Shown in pieces: positions 23,524 to 36,437 of a stretch of 64,000 nucleotides of DNA (its first letter is position 1; each line of letters begins with the position of its first letter). Made by a program: the position numbers and the translations under genes. The notes below the pieces were generated by a model. That model worked only from the letters and a program-made list of their open reading frames with translations. It was not told the DNA's origin and searched no databases. The DNA lies in assembly GCA_026214975.1 (NCBI GenBank), contig CM047814.1, positions 24,778,558-24,842,557 of the forward strand, read 5' to 3'. The stretch comes from Gentiana macrophylla. Taxonomy: Eukaryota > Streptophyta > Magnoliopsida > Gentianales > Gentianaceae.

Positions 23524-25236
23524 TGAAGGATGCAGGTTCTTAGATCTAAACGAATTAGATCTACGCGCAGCGGATGGATCACGATTTATATATCACAATA
23601 CATAATTAAAGGATTTAACTACTACAAGGGGGTTAAGATCATGTTACCAATAGTAGGAAGAGAAGCCAAGATCTTCTGATGTGTTCTCCAAACGGCGGTT
23701 GGTGGACACCCTTCTTGATACACGAGCCTCCTTGATATGCAACACCAAGAAAAACTTAGAGTTTTTCTTCTTCTAAAACCCTAGACAAGAGAAAACTAAT
23801 TTTTCCTCTCTTTTTATGTGGTGGTCGAAAATTAAGCCTTGCCAATACCCTTGGAATAACTCTCCTTTTATAGGAGAGTAAATCCTTGGTCTCCAAGTAT
23901 TAATTAATTAAATTAATCCTTTATAAAAGATAAATAAAATGATTATCCCAAACAAATTAGGATAAATCATATTATTATCTAATATTCCATGAATTATCAT
24001 TTAACAAATAAATGATAAATCACATGTCAGATAATTATCCAAGAAAACTAATTTCTCTCTAATTATCATCAATATTGGCGCCACTTGTAGGGTCACTAAG
24101 CCCACATAAAATGTCTTTTATGTGTATTATATTATTTAGCCCAACTAAACAATATTTTGCATATCAATTAATTAGCCCAGCCAATTAATTATCACTGAGG
24201 CCCAAATAACAAGATTATTAGTCCGAATTACAAAAGCCACAACGGGGACCATGGACCTATAACCAGTAGCTCCAATAATTAATTATTCATCGAACCGAAT
24301 AAGTACATTAATTATTAATTTCGGGATTACGCCACCATAAACCCGAAACTGAACTCTACCGATTATAGATGTATACTTATACTCAACCCATAGAGTGAAT
24401 AAGCGTCCATTGATATAATCACTACATACAGATTAACCTCTCATAGATCGTCCCATTCTCGAGTGGGAAGTCTCCGTGAACCCGACTCGAAACATCTTAT
24501 CCTTATTTACCATTAACTCCCTAGTGATCAATTAGTTCACATATCCGACTAGTAGCTAATTAGTCTAACATGAACCGGGCCCATCGATCATTTTCTTAGG
24601 GCTAACAAATAAGGGGACTATCTCTACTTCCCGCAGGAAGGAATGGATTCCATGTCTGTGAAAATCGTAACTACTCACTCATCTGCGGAGATAGTGCCAA
24701 TGAGAAGTTGCTTGGAACACATATTTAAGTGAACCGTAACTAACACATCAAACACTACCCGGGACAAGCGAGACCACATGATCACCTCGAGATTAAGGTT
24801 GATCCATATATGATCATCTAATGATTTAATAAGATTCCTCGATTACGGAATTATACCGAGAAATACAGATTAAATCGGTCCAAATCCTATATGAATGCCA
24901 TCATATATAAATGCCCCACGTAGGTACCTCTACCCGACAGTCCGGATAAGACTATCACACCTAAAGTGTTCAGGCGCATTATTGGTGTTTTAATCAAGAG
25001 ACCCTAAACTCGATTAAGTTCACCCCGGACTAACGAGCTTAAGCACATCACCACTAACTCAATCCTCACGTGTAATCCATACACCGAAGTTAAGTGGTTA
25101 CATACGAGATATACTTAAGGTTTGCAAAGATGGTATTACTTTACAAGCACAAAGCAAGTAACTAAGGTGAGATAAATTACATCATCCATTATTAAAAACA
25201 ATTACACAAATTGTCTTTCGGACACTACACCTAACA
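23524..25236 (-). repeat. 3' LTR of the LARD-like element
   Basis: 1713 bp, direct repeat of 30675-32388. It is the 3' LTR in the element's own minus-strand orientation because the polypurine tract abuts it at about 25237-25250. Confidence 0.88.
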
Positions 25237-28200
25237 ATCTCCCACTTGCACGAAATGACAAGCAACGATTGTTTTTAGAGCACACCCTTTCTCATCTTAT
25301 TCACAACACTCTCCCACTTGCTCTAAAAGCGGATGGGACATATCCATTAATGCCGTACCCTCCAAGCACTCGACTTGGTACAATCGATTAGTTAGGTTGT
25401 CGACTCGAGATGATCTTTAGGATTGAAACGTTGTCGGTCCTTCCAATCGATCGGTACTCTCTCTTAATATGCTTTTGACTTCTTATGGCGAGAAGATCCT
25501 TCTAAGCTATCTCTTCACTTGCTTTCACAATGAAGTGATATCGGCTTATCGAGACACGGGAATTACTCCTGCACAACAAAAGGAAATTCTAAGCACTATG
25601 AGTAAACACTGAGCCCGAGATCAACTTAATGATCATCCTCAATCTGACTACAAATCAGAATCAGTGTAGTCAACCATATTCAAGTTTGCACCCGAATATA
25701 CAAGCATATGATTCCTCTTTCTCTAAATATACTTGAGGACGTACTAAACCGCTACTTATTGCTCGAATCCAAGATTCGATTACTATTGACTTGTGATAAC
25801 CTGACTTGCCATTATCCAAGAGAGACTCTATCCCATTTTCTCTTTATCCGAAGATTTAGAGAATCATTCCTGAGAGTTAGGGTAGGACTACTCTCGATGA
25901 ATGTTGCATAGGTATATGCATAATCATCTTATTCAATAAGATAGGTGGGATAGCCAATGACTCATTCTCGTGAATTTGACCGAATCAGATTCTTAGAATA
26001 TGGTCCAATTCTCTCATCCAGAGAATCTTGGCCTGTCAGTTTCCGACTTCATATAGCACACACATGTTGTTTCCAACCGTTTCAGTGTTATCATTCATGA
26101 ACACTAATACTACTACTTTACCAATATTGATATCCAGTCTACGAAAGACTTATCAATATTCTGGTCAAGTCCACATATTTTAAAACATGTGACTTTAAAT
26201 GACCGAGAGTTTCTCTTAAACCCACAAAGGATATAAGCCCGGCAATCATCCCGCCATTTTTCTAACCAAGACCATACATTTCGAATGAATCCGGACTCCG
26301 TTTTTTTTTCGGCAAGAAAGTCTCGAGGAATCACCCCTATTTTCTCGCTTTAACGAAATCTTGCAAGACGGAGTGGTGAGAGAGTTCAAGGTCCAGTTAA
26401 CTCTCTACTTGTCGTGAATCACCCTGAGACCACTCGACTTTCTTGTTGAAAGTTTAAACTTTCCTATTCATTCGACTCTTTTCGTGTAGATCCAATTGCT
26501 CCCACTGGGGCACGAGACACTCAGGTGGTTCTACAAGAGGTCGAATGTAACTGAGTATCAAAACTCCATTCATAGGGTTAAGGCTTTCAAACCAACCTCT
26601 ATGATCGAATCCTATATCACCCACTAAGAGCCATAGGTTATCAATCACCCCAAAGCAGACTATAAAGTCCACAAAACCACAAAACCACAAAGGTTCAACA
26701 GCTTAAACCATACTCCCACCGTGTTTTGGGTGCATTGATATTCGATCTAGTAGTATTTATCGCTGTAATCACCAACAACGATGTTCAACGTGGTCCGATT
26801 AAATCAAATAGTAACTACCTTTGGGTAACCGTACTCAAGGTTTAAGGTCACTACTTATGGATTCTATCGTAATCTTTGTGATGCTTCAACCGTCACTTTC
26901 GATCTCAAGAATCTTATAACCAACCTTCACTCGTCACATTAAGATATTTCACGAATAGTTATATTCTGAACGTATGCGCAAAATCTCCAGTCCTACCTTC
27001 AAGCATTAAGTGCTAAATGCTTACATTTACGGAAGTGGTGTGAACCGAATTCACTCTTTATCCATAAATTCACTAGCATCTTCTGGTAGACTTCTCGGTT
27101 TGCATGATAATGTTAACCGTTATTTTGCAACCATTTATCTTAATCGAGTTTAGCAATGTATTGTAGCACATCAATAACAATATAAGGCAAGTCTATGGTT
27201 TCTTCCTCAATGAAAATCATTCCAGTAGGAGGCAGGCCGAGCATCAGTCCCAAGACTATGCGATAGCCTATTCTGAGCATGGAATACTCTATTCTCTGTT
27301 AAAATCGAGACTCTCCTCCTCGTATTCTTTCGATAAACTAAATCGTGTTTCGAGTAGTTATCGACACAAAATGTCACCACTCAAAAGCTCCCATTAGCTT
27401 GTATCTTCACTAGACCCGAAGGTCATTGTGAACAAGCTACGTTACTTCTTCGAGATCTATTACCCTTTTCCTAATAGAAAGGAAGCTTAGTCATTGTTCC
27501 TTTGAGACAGTGTTCGAGGCTCGGAGATAGGAATCACCCTTAGCGATCGTTAGGTCTTATCTCTGTGGATATATGCACTAATTAATAGATTATGAAGAAT
27601 CGTTTATCTTAATAAGGAAACCATTTGCCTATGATAGTTTAAGGCGTGTTACATATACCTTTTCAACATTTCTTAGTGGTTCTGACTTTATCAAACAAAA
27701 GTCCGAGTCTCGGGTTAAGTACTACAAATGTCAAATTCACTTTCTATGAGGCAACAATATATCGAGTTGAAAGTGAATCCATTTGTTCCAACGAATCTGA
27801 AAACAGAAAAATAAATTTTTCCGTGATATTCAAGGATCGAATCAAAAATTCATTTCCTCATACCACTCTCACTATTCTAGCTGAAATTACTGCCCGTTGT
27901 TACTCTATTAATCGTTAATGCAAAGTTCTCTTGTTCTTCCAAAGAACTAAGCTACCGAGTCAAGTTACTCGGTTAAGAAAGTCGCTAAGGATTCATTGGT
28001 TAGTGATCCGAAATCACTTTCCTTATCCTATAATTTCTTTATTTAATGTTTTGGTTTAGCCTCAAAACTTTAGTTAAGATGAGTAACACTTATAGACATT
28101 CTTTCCCATTCTTAACTTTACTTAAAAGGAAATAACTGTGGGATGTCTAATGAAAGCGTTACCGAGTAGGACTAATTTTCTAATAAATTAGAAAAACATA

Positions 28201-30674
28201 AGATAAAAGCTCCCACTAGTTTATCGGTTCCAAATACCGTCTAACTAGCGACACTTTAATTTATGATTCTCCAATTTTTCTATTTGAAAATTTCTCGTGT
28301 AGACACTACACAATTAAAATTCACTAGAAGAATTTTATCGTCCCAGTCATCTTTCAAACTAACTACGGTTGTCTCTCGTACTGCACGAGTGACAGCATTG
28401 ACATACTTATTTACGTCACCTAAATCTTGAAGGCTCAAAAGAAATATCTCTTCCGAAAAATTAATCGCATGTAAGATCAATAAGTACAACGTTCTAGTTA
28501 CTAACCACTTTTTAACGAAGTCATTTCTAGTCAATTTCACACTAGCAGTCTAGCACCCTAGATAGATATGTATAATAGTTGTAAATAAAAGTGACAGAAT
28601 AAATCCAAATCATACACTACTAATAAATTTTAGAAACATAAACTAAGTACTTATAGTCTATCCTACCGTTCCAAGGATTTAATCTAATGCCTCAGTGCCG
28701 CCTTAGGGTAGGTCAAAGAGGTTTCGATTAATATTGAAGATCAGATTGAGAATCGAACATCTCATTTGTGATCGTCAATCACCTTTCCTTTTTCAGCCAA
28801 GGTACTACCAAAAATACCCTTTATGAGTGTGACCTACTGTCTCAGATTTTTAGGTAGACCCCGAATGTGCCGCCTTAGGGTCGATCAGTGACCCGACGAG
28901 TACCCAAAATCCTATCCTTTCGGAGACCAAGCCTTGAATTTTGATAGCGGTGAAGGCCTTCCTTAGGGAGGCGGTCCCGGTCGCCGGCACGAGGCGTCAC
29001 CATTCTCTCACGTTGCTTGTGTCAATAGTAGAGGCCGTGGGGTCGGTGTCGCCTCTCCCGCTCCCACTCAATATTTTGAAAAAGTGGTGGGTTTCTCGAT
29101 CACGTTTTGGACTTGATGTTACATTAAGGAACAATAAATCATAGGCCCGAATGTTGTCGGCTATGTGGGCTAGCCCACCCGACCTATTCGTTAGAACATA
29201 TGTGGCCGTCCGGACGGGTCAAGGCTCGGAGAGCTCCGTTGAGCCGTAGTGGCTCTTCGGATGGCTCGGTATTGCGGACCCCGTGCAAACGCCACACGTG
29301 GAGGGTGAAGTCGATTGAGCCGTAGCTACTTGTTGACCACCCAACCGTGGTTAAACCACTTTCAACCTGTTTGCCCGTGATTATCCAATCCTTAAACATC
29401 AAACTTTCACGTAGACACTACGGAACAAAAACGTAATCTCGTCTGGTAAGGTGGAATTCACCGAGAATCCAACACCTTAACCACGAGGTTTCGGATTTTA
29501 CTCCTTATGCTTTCGCAGAGGGATTCACCGAGAATCCATCACCCAACCTCGACAATTGAAAAACCCATGTTCCTCGGTTTTTACCATAATTAGTTTCTAA
29601 TTAATATCAAACAATTAATTAAAACTAATTGCGTGTTTTATACATGCCTAACTAATTCTTCGAATTAATTTCTACATGTATGCATATGGAGTGGAATTCA
29701 TGATATGATGCATGTCATGGCAATTTTCCGGTTCTACACATACAATCTAAACATGTATTCTAGTGTGGAAAATAAACACCGAGATGGACCGTTGGCACCC
29801 CCGTATCTAATCTATTTGAAAATAAATAACCAAAACCCTAATTAGGGTTTACTATTTTCTAACAAAATCTGCAGCTGTTCAAACTCTTCGATGATTAGGA
29901 AACCAAACGAACTCGGATCGCAACGAAACTTTCCAGATCTGTTTTTCACTCCTCGGGCTTGAATATGGACGGTTGGATCGGAGTTTTGACTTGTCAATTT
30001 TCTCCAGTGAGCCGCCCAACTTGCTGCTGAATCTGTCTCTTGCAGCAGCACATCAGTGACTTCCCGAGGCCGATCGCGAATCGAGATGAAACCCGATCAA
30101 CCTGAAATTTTTATGCCTCGTCAATGAGTCCACGTTTATCAATCTGACCGGTCGGATTTACGTTTCAACGGTCCAAACTCTTCCAGAAATTCGAAGAAGT
30201 CACAGCTAGGGTTTCTGTGAATCCTGCGTTTTTCTGTTACAGCAGCCACTTCATTGCAACGAACGGATATTGAGACGGACTCCGATCGACCCCAAATTTG
30301 GATGGATTGTTCTTCAACTTTTAATCTTGATTCTGACCGGAGGGATCGTCGTTTCAACGGCTCGATCAACGGGAAAAACGAAAAAACTAAACAGCTACTA
30401 AACAGATCTACTTTCAGGAAATTAAAATTGCAACAACAAATAAATTACATAATTTCCTATATTCATATGAACGAATTTTCTTCGTTTATATGAGTTTACA
30501 ATAGATCTAACGAATTAAAGCGATTGCCCCCCCAATCCATCTCTTCAACCATAGCAATTAATCATTATCAATGCATAAAAATAAATAAAATTTACCTACA
30601 TGCAATTCTACTCCTTTAAATCGTTTAATTATGATTATGACTATATAAATCGTGGAACCTTGCTCGATACCACA
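25237..30674. other. Interior of the LARD-like element, no gag-pol visible
   Basis: I read all frames for gag knuckles, the protease active site, integrase and RT boxes and found none. Near 28.68-28.90 kb GCCGCCTTAGGG occurs twice, and near 29.46-29.55 kb ATTCACCGAGAATCCA occurs twice, so short internal repeats exist. The strand after the primer site (30.66 kb downwards) is a long GC-moderate leader with scattered CCGTTGAAACG motifs. Confidence 0.6.
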
Positions 30675-32388
30675 TGAAGGATGCAGGTTCTTAGATCTAA
30701 ACGAATTAGATCTACTGCAGCGCGTGATGGATCACGATTTATATATCACAATACATAATTAAAGGATTTAACTACTACTGAGGGTTAAGATCATTTACGA
30801 ATAGTAGGAAGAGAAGCCAAGATCTTCCGATGTGTTCTCCAAACGGCGGTTGGTGGACACATTTCTTGATACACGAGCCTCCTTGATATGCAACACCAAG
30901 AAAAACTTAAGAGTTTTTCTTCTTCTAAAACCCTAGACAAAAGAAAACTAATTTTTCCTCTCTTTTTATGTGGTGGTCGAAAATTAAGCCTTGCCAATAC
31001 CCTTGGAATAACTCTCCTTTTATAGGAGAGTAAATCCTTGGTCTCCAAGTATTAATTAATTAAATTAATCCTTTATAAAAGATAAATAAAATGATTATCC
31101 TAAACAAATTAGGATAAATCATATTATTATCTAATATTCCATGAATTATCATTTAACAAATTAAATGATAAATCACATGTCAGATAATTATCCAAGAAAA
31201 CTAATTTCTCTCTAATTATCATCAATATTGGCGCCACTTGTAGGTCACTAAGCCCACATAAAATGCTTTTATGTGTATTATATTATTTAATTTCAACTAA
31301 ACAATATTTTGCATATCAATTAATTAGCCCAAATGAATTAATTATCAATGGAGCCCAAATAACAAGATTATTAGTCCGAATTACAAAAGCCTACAACGGG
31401 GCCATGGGCCTATATAACCGGTAGCTCCAATAATTAATTATTCATCGAACCGAATAAGTACATTAATTATTAATTTCGGGATTACGCCACCATAAACCCG
31501 AAATCGAACTCTACCGATTATAGATGTATACTTATACTCAACCCATAGAGTGAATAAGCGTCCATTGATATAATCACTACATACTGGATTAACCTCTCCA
31601 TGATCACAGTTACGGTGGGAAGTCTCCGTGAACCCGATTTAGAATATCTTATCCTTATTTACCATTAACCCCCTAGTGATCAATTAGTTCACATATCTGA
31701 CTAGTAACTAATTAGTCTAACATGAACTGGGCCCATCGATCATTTTCTTAGGGCTAACAAATAAGGGGACTATCTCTCTACTTCCCAGCGAGGAAGGAAT
31801 GGATTCCATGTGCGTGAAAATCGAGAACTACTCACTCATCCTGGAGATAGTGCCAATGAGAAGTGGCTTGGAACACATATTTAAGTGAACCGTAACTAAC
31901 ACATCAAACACTACCCGGGACAAGCGGCACCTATGATCACCTCGAGATTAAGCTTGATCCATCTATGATCATCTAATGATTTAATAAGATTCCTCGATTA
32001 CGGAATTATACCGAGAAATCACAGATTAAATCGGTCCAATCCTATATGAATGCCATCATATATAAATGCCCCACGTAGGTACACTCTCACCGACAAACCG
32101 ATAAAGACTATCACACCTAAAGTGTTAGGGCGCATTATTGGTGTTTTAATCAAGAGACCTAAACTCGATTAAGTTCACCACGGACTAACAGATTTAAGAA
32201 CATCACCACTAACTCAATCCTCACGTGTAATCCATACACCGAGTTAAGTGATTACATACTGATATATCTTGGGGTTTGCAGCGGTGTATTCTTTTACAAG
32301 ACAAAGCAAGTAATTCCAGGTGAGATAAATTACATATCCATTATTAAAAACAATTACACAAATTGTCTTTCGAGCACTACACCTAACA
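30675..32388 (-). repeat. 5' LTR of the LARD-like element
   Basis: 1714 bp, direct repeat of 23524-25236. In minus-strand orientation it is the 5' LTR, followed by the tRNA-Met-type primer site. Many one- or two-base indels distinguish the two LTRs. Confidence 0.88.
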
Positions 32389-33017
32389 TATATAAGCGGA
32401 TGATTTTTCCCTTTTTTTTATGATATGTTGATGATTTCTATTTGCTTATAGCTAGCATTAGTTTTTGGCTTTAATTAATGACAAATAAAAACATATATAT
32501 TAGCCGACCCATAGGCCCAGCAGCCCGTAGCCTTGGGCCCCCTGATTTTTTAAATTTCTAAGGGCCCCACTGCAGTCCAATTTTTATTTCATAGATATGT
32601 AAAACACCTCTCTTATGCTCTAAACATTTACTAGCTTAAATATCTCTCATATGCTACCTACTAGTATTTCCATTCCCCACATTAATCCTAATAAGTTCTT
32701 CTCAAATGATTCTGTTATTCAATTTTTTTTCTTGAAAGATGTTATTTAATATTATTATATTAGCCAGCTCATGTACTATGGCTCAATTAAAACCCGGTGT
32801 TTTAATAATAAACAATACCTCGTCCCAATTTTCTTTATTTTTTTTATTATTTTTTGAGCACCCCAAAAAAAATATATTAGTGTGGAAAAAGAATTGTGAA
32901 TGTTAAGTGTCTATTAAAAAGAGAAACCAACACATAGTTGTTGATTTTTTTTTTTTTAGGGATGACACCAACACGTAGTTTATCGGTCCATCTAAGATGT
33001 TCTCTTAATCATTCACT

Positions 33018-33715
33018 ATTAATTATTCATAATCTTCCTAAAAAAATGGAAATATCTTTTCACACGGTGTTTGTCTTATTATTACACAGTAATTAATTTC
33101 CAATTTTACCCTTAAAATTTTCATTTACGCTTTACATTCGACGGATTTGGTCGGGATGTAAACATTATCTCTCTACCTAAATATGGTGTAAACAAATTAG
33201 TTTATTACGACCAACGTGAATCGAGAAACATTACACGCTCGGACCATATTTAGGTAGGTATAATGCTTCGAGAAACATTATACGTGTTACCTCTAAAATG
33301 GTCCGATACGTTTCCGAACTTTTTATAGAGCCGTGGTTATATTCTGATTTGAAATAAAATTATACCTACCTGGATATGGTGAATAATTTAAACTTATTCT
33401 CGACCGAAAGTGCTTAAAAAACATTACATGTTCGGTCTCTAAAATGGTCCGATACGTTTTAAAAAATTCCATGGCGCCGTGGTTATATTCTGACTTGCAA
33501 CAGGAGCGGAAAACGTATTTTTTCGACCTGTAAAGTGGTATGTATTGTTTCCCAAGTATACATAACAATGTCTATTTATTCAGACAAAACATTGGTCCGG
33601 AAAATATAATGTTCTTGGCCTATAACATACCTCAATAATATCTGATTCCCGACTCATTTAAGTGCTCGAATGATATGCATCATCTTATATGTCAAAACGA
33701 AACTCACTCTCGCCC
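33018..33715. other. About 0.7-kb segment present in left arm only, with internal duplication
   Basis: The right arm jumps from TGATTAAGAGAACATC to TTTCACACTAAATACA (36,310-36,360), while here about 0.7 kb separates the equivalents. It contains two copies, about 150 bp apart, of AAAATGGTCCGATACGTTT and of GCCGTGGTTATATTCTGA. It may be an insertion here or a deletion in the other arm; no terminal repeats were found. Confidence 0.5.
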
Positions 33716-34154
33716 TTGGCATGTGAAACGTATTTAGTGTGAAAAGACAGTCTCAATAAAATTATTCATAATCGTTTTATTTTTCTTGAAAAAAGAAAAA
33801 TTAAATATATAAGATATACTTTACTCACTTCATTCCTAAATATAAATCATTTCAGCATTTTTGTTTTTTCCCTTCATAAAATTTATTTACAATACAAAGA
33901 GATATTTATTGATGTTTTCCTCACCTTATCACTAATTTATATTCATCTAACCACATTTATACTAACTTTACAACTATTGCATTCATTATAATCAAAATAT
34001 TGTTTTTGACATTAGAATCATAAATTTATGATATTCAATAACAAAAAAAAATTAATCTCGGAAAAACTCTAAAATGACTCGTATTTCAAAACAGAGAAGA
34101 GTATATAATAACAAAAGACAATAAATCTTCATTTGTGCAAAAGAACATTGTTAG

Positions 34155-34158
<4 letters not shown>

Positions 34159-34200
<42 letters not shown>
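34159..34200. repeat. (TA)n microsatellite, left arm
   Basis: A pure TA run of about 20 units beside TTGTTAGC. It is the mirror of the TA run near 35863-35910 in the right arm. Confidence 0.9.
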
Positions 34201-34271
34201 CTTTTATTGATTGGGACAATTAAGTGGAAAAGTTAGGAGACCAAAAGTGTGCTTTTCCCGTAAATAAATTA

Positions 34272-34502
34272 CTCATCCGCTCTCAAAATGTTTGGGACAT
34301 TTTTTTTACATTTACGAAAAAGTCTAATTAATCCTTTGAATTTCGTTAATTGATGTAATATTATTAGGGTTATGATAAAGTGAAACTTAAAGTACATAAA
34401 TGTAAAAAGTATTAGATCATTTGATGAAATTCGAAGGATTAATTAGACTTTTCGTAAGCGGTTGAAAAGTCAAACGTCCCAAACATTTTGAGACGGAGGG
34501 AG
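34272..34502. mobile_element. Stowaway-type MITE in MYB copy A first intron
   Basis: 231 bp with terminal inverted repeats (left CTCATCCGCTCTCAAAATG, right CATTTTGAGACGGAGGGAG) flanked by TA on both sides (34270-34271, 34503-34504). The subterminal GTTTGGGAC/GTCCCAAAC extends the pairing. The inverted-repeat partner has the empty site CTAATTATAATTTATTT with one TA near 35,780, proving the insertion and the TA duplication. Typical Tc1/mariner-derived Stowaway family. Confidence 0.92.
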
Positions 34503-34998
34503 TATAATTAGAACGTACGTGATCTTCCCGGAAGGTTTTCAGCTATGGCGTTCCAATTACAAGCCCATATTTTTCCGCCAAATCTTTCAGCTTCTACAGC
34601 TCTCCAACGGCTTTTGCTACACATCTTCTTCTTACTTCAACTTATTCTGAACATAAGTTTGTAAAAACATGTTATGGAAAACCCAACAAATTAAATACCC
34701 AAAATCTAGCTTCCAAATGAATTAAAAAGCATAGAAATAATAAGAATAATCACTGTTATAATTACAAGAAGAAAAGAAGGTATTACACCACAAAAGATGG
34801 TAGTTCGAATACACAAGACAACAGCTGAAGTCAATTGGTATGCTACAAAAATACATGCGTGTATAGGTAAATGTTGTGCATAAATACATGCACATATAGA
34901 TATATAAATTATTGTTCTAGGGATACAAAATAAATTTATAAGAGTGAGAACGTTTATAATTTTTATGGGTAAATTAAAATTACACGTGACTCGAGACT

Positions 34999-35024
34999 AA
35001 TTGCCTCAACCTACAATAAATACC
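34999..35024. other. Centre of the inverted duplication
   Basis: A 26-bp spacer between the two arms. To the left the arm reads TTACACGTGACTCGAGACT and to the right its inverse, AGTCTTGAGTCATGCGTAA. The first 150 bp on each side are very similar, so this is a near-perfect palindrome. Confidence 0.85.
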
Positions 35025-35350
35025 AGTCTTGAGTCATGCGTAATTTTAATTTACCCATATAAATTATAAACGTTCTCACTCTTATAAATTTATTTTGTAT
35101 CCTTAAAACAATAATTTATATATCTATATGTGCATATATTTATGCACAACATTTACCTATACACGCATGTATTTTTGTAGCATAATAATTGGCTAAAACA
35201 TACCTATCATATACCTATCATGTGTGCATACGTATGCAAATGCATAAAATTATACTCCTATACATTAAAAGAAAAAAAGAAAAAAAAAGGTTAGCTATTT
35301 TTATCTTCCTTTTCTTAGAGTTACCAACTCACAAAATATATATATAACTC

Positions 35351-35354
<4 letters not shown>

Positions 35355-35417
<63 letters not shown>
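35355..35417. repeat. (AT)n microsatellite upstream of MYB copy B
   Basis: About 31 AT units, preceded by a shorter AACTCACA(AT)n pair at 35,325-35,355. It lies about 240 bp upstream of the copy B start-like codon. Confidence 0.95.
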
Positions 35418-35420
<3 letters not shown>

Positions 35421-35657
35421 CTTGGGCATTTGGTTTTTCTCCTTCTTCAGCAGCAGTTGTATTGTGTATTCGACTTACCATCTTTTGTAGAGTATTGCAT
35501 TATTTTCTTCTGGTAATTATAACAGTGATTATAATTATTTTTCTATGCTTTTTAATTCATTTGGAAGCTAGATTTTGGGTATTTAATTTGTTGGCTTTTT
35601 CCAAAACATGTTTTTATAAACTTTTATATGTTCAGAATAAGTTGAAGTACGAAGAAG

Positions 35658-35860
35658 ATGTGCATCAAAAGCTATTAGAGAGCTGCAGAAAGATGAGAAG
35701 CTGAGAGATTTGGTGGAAAAATATGGGTCTGGTAATTGGAAAGTCATAGCAGAAAACCTTCCAGGAAGATCATGTACGTTCTAATTATAATTTATTTGAG
35801 GGAAAAACACATTTTTTGTCCACTAACTTTTCCACTTAATTGTCCCAATCAATAAGAGCA

Positions 35861-35901
<41 letters not shown>

Positions 35902-36395
35902 TATATATATAGCTAACAATGTTTCGCACAAAATGAAGATTTATTTTGTCTTTTTCTATTATATACTATTCTCTATTTTGAAATAAGAGTCATTTTAGAG
36001 TTTTTACGATTTTTTTGTTAATGAATATCATAAATTTATGATTCAAATGTCAAAAACAATATTTTGATTATAATGGATGCAATAGTTGTAAAGTTAGTAT
36101 AAACGTGGTTAGGTGAATTTAAATTAGTGATAAGATGAGGAAAACATCAATAAAATATCTCTTTGTATTGTAAATAAATTTTGTGAAGGGAAAAAACAAA
36201 AATGCTGAAATGATTTATATTTAGGAATGAAGTGAGCAAAGTATATGTTCTATATTTAATTTTTCTTTTTTCAAGAAAATTAAAACGATTATGAATAATT
36301 TTATTGAGACTGTCTTTTCACACTAAATACATTTCACACTGAATGATTAAGAGAACATCTTAAAAGGACTGATAAACTATGTGTTGGTGTCATCC

Positions 36396-36437
<42 letters not shown>

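Larger units (their letters stand above)
23524..32388 (-). mobile_element. Non-autonomous copia-type LTR element (LARD-like), 8.9 kb
   Basis: Two direct LTRs of about 1.71 kb (23524-25236 and 30675-32388), each TGAAGGATGC...CACCTAACA, flanked by a perfect TATAT target duplication (23519-23523, 32389-32393). The right arm of the inverted repeat keeps the empty site with a single TATAT (complement near 37,050). The element runs on the minus strand: next to the right LTR, TGGTATCGAGC (complement of 30662-30672) is a primer-binding site for initiator tRNA-Met with one base missing (consensus TGGTATCAGAGC). Next to the left LTR, CAAGTGGGAGATTG is a copia-type polypurine tract. The 5.4-kb interior has no recognisable gag, protease, integrase or RT, so it needs enzymes from a partner. 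The LTRs differ by many substitutions and indels, so the insertion is not recent. Confidence 0.88.
17759..34624 (-). pseudogene. R2R3-MYB copy A (subgroup MYB52/54/56/105/117), disrupted
   Basis: Three exons on the minus strand: 34624-34519 (R2 part), 23244-22830 (R3) and 18036-17759. Exon 1 gives MCSKSRW then NWNAIAENLPGRS; an 8-nt and a 1-nt deletion relative to copy B and to family sequence leave the frame open but replace about a dozen R2 residues. Exon 2 starts [22 protein letters not shown] as in MYB R3 repeats, but a roughly 28-nt and a smaller deletion remove LASQQIHGN and part of AQFFPGR, shifting the frame. Exon 3 is an open acidic/basic tail (FYDFLEVNNHKSSKS). The first intron (about 11 kb) contains the LTR element and the second about 4 kb of inserted DNA. 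A normal protein of this family is a DNA-binding transcription factor; this copy should not bind DNA normally. Confidence 0.8.
17465..34998. repeat. Left arm of a large inverted duplication (MYB locus), expanded by insertions
   Basis: Read as reverse complement, this arm matches 35025-39125 from end to end, including MYB exons, introns and flanks. It is much longer because it has gained at least four sequences absent from the other arm: about 0.25 kb near 18193-18440, about 3.7 kb at 18851-22562, the 8.9-kb LTR element at 23524-32388 and a Stowaway-type MITE at 34272-34502. A further roughly 0.7-kb difference lies at 33018-33715. Without them the arm is about 4 kb. The outer border (TTCTCGACGACTTTTGTAAC near 17472) matches GTTACAAAAGTCGTCGAGAA near 39103. 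Confidence 0.9.

Noticed and set aside
25237..30674. Search for a complete copia polyprotein inside the 8.9-kb element
   Set aside because: No gag knuckle, protease, integrase or RT box found on either strand; the short frames there are not supported.
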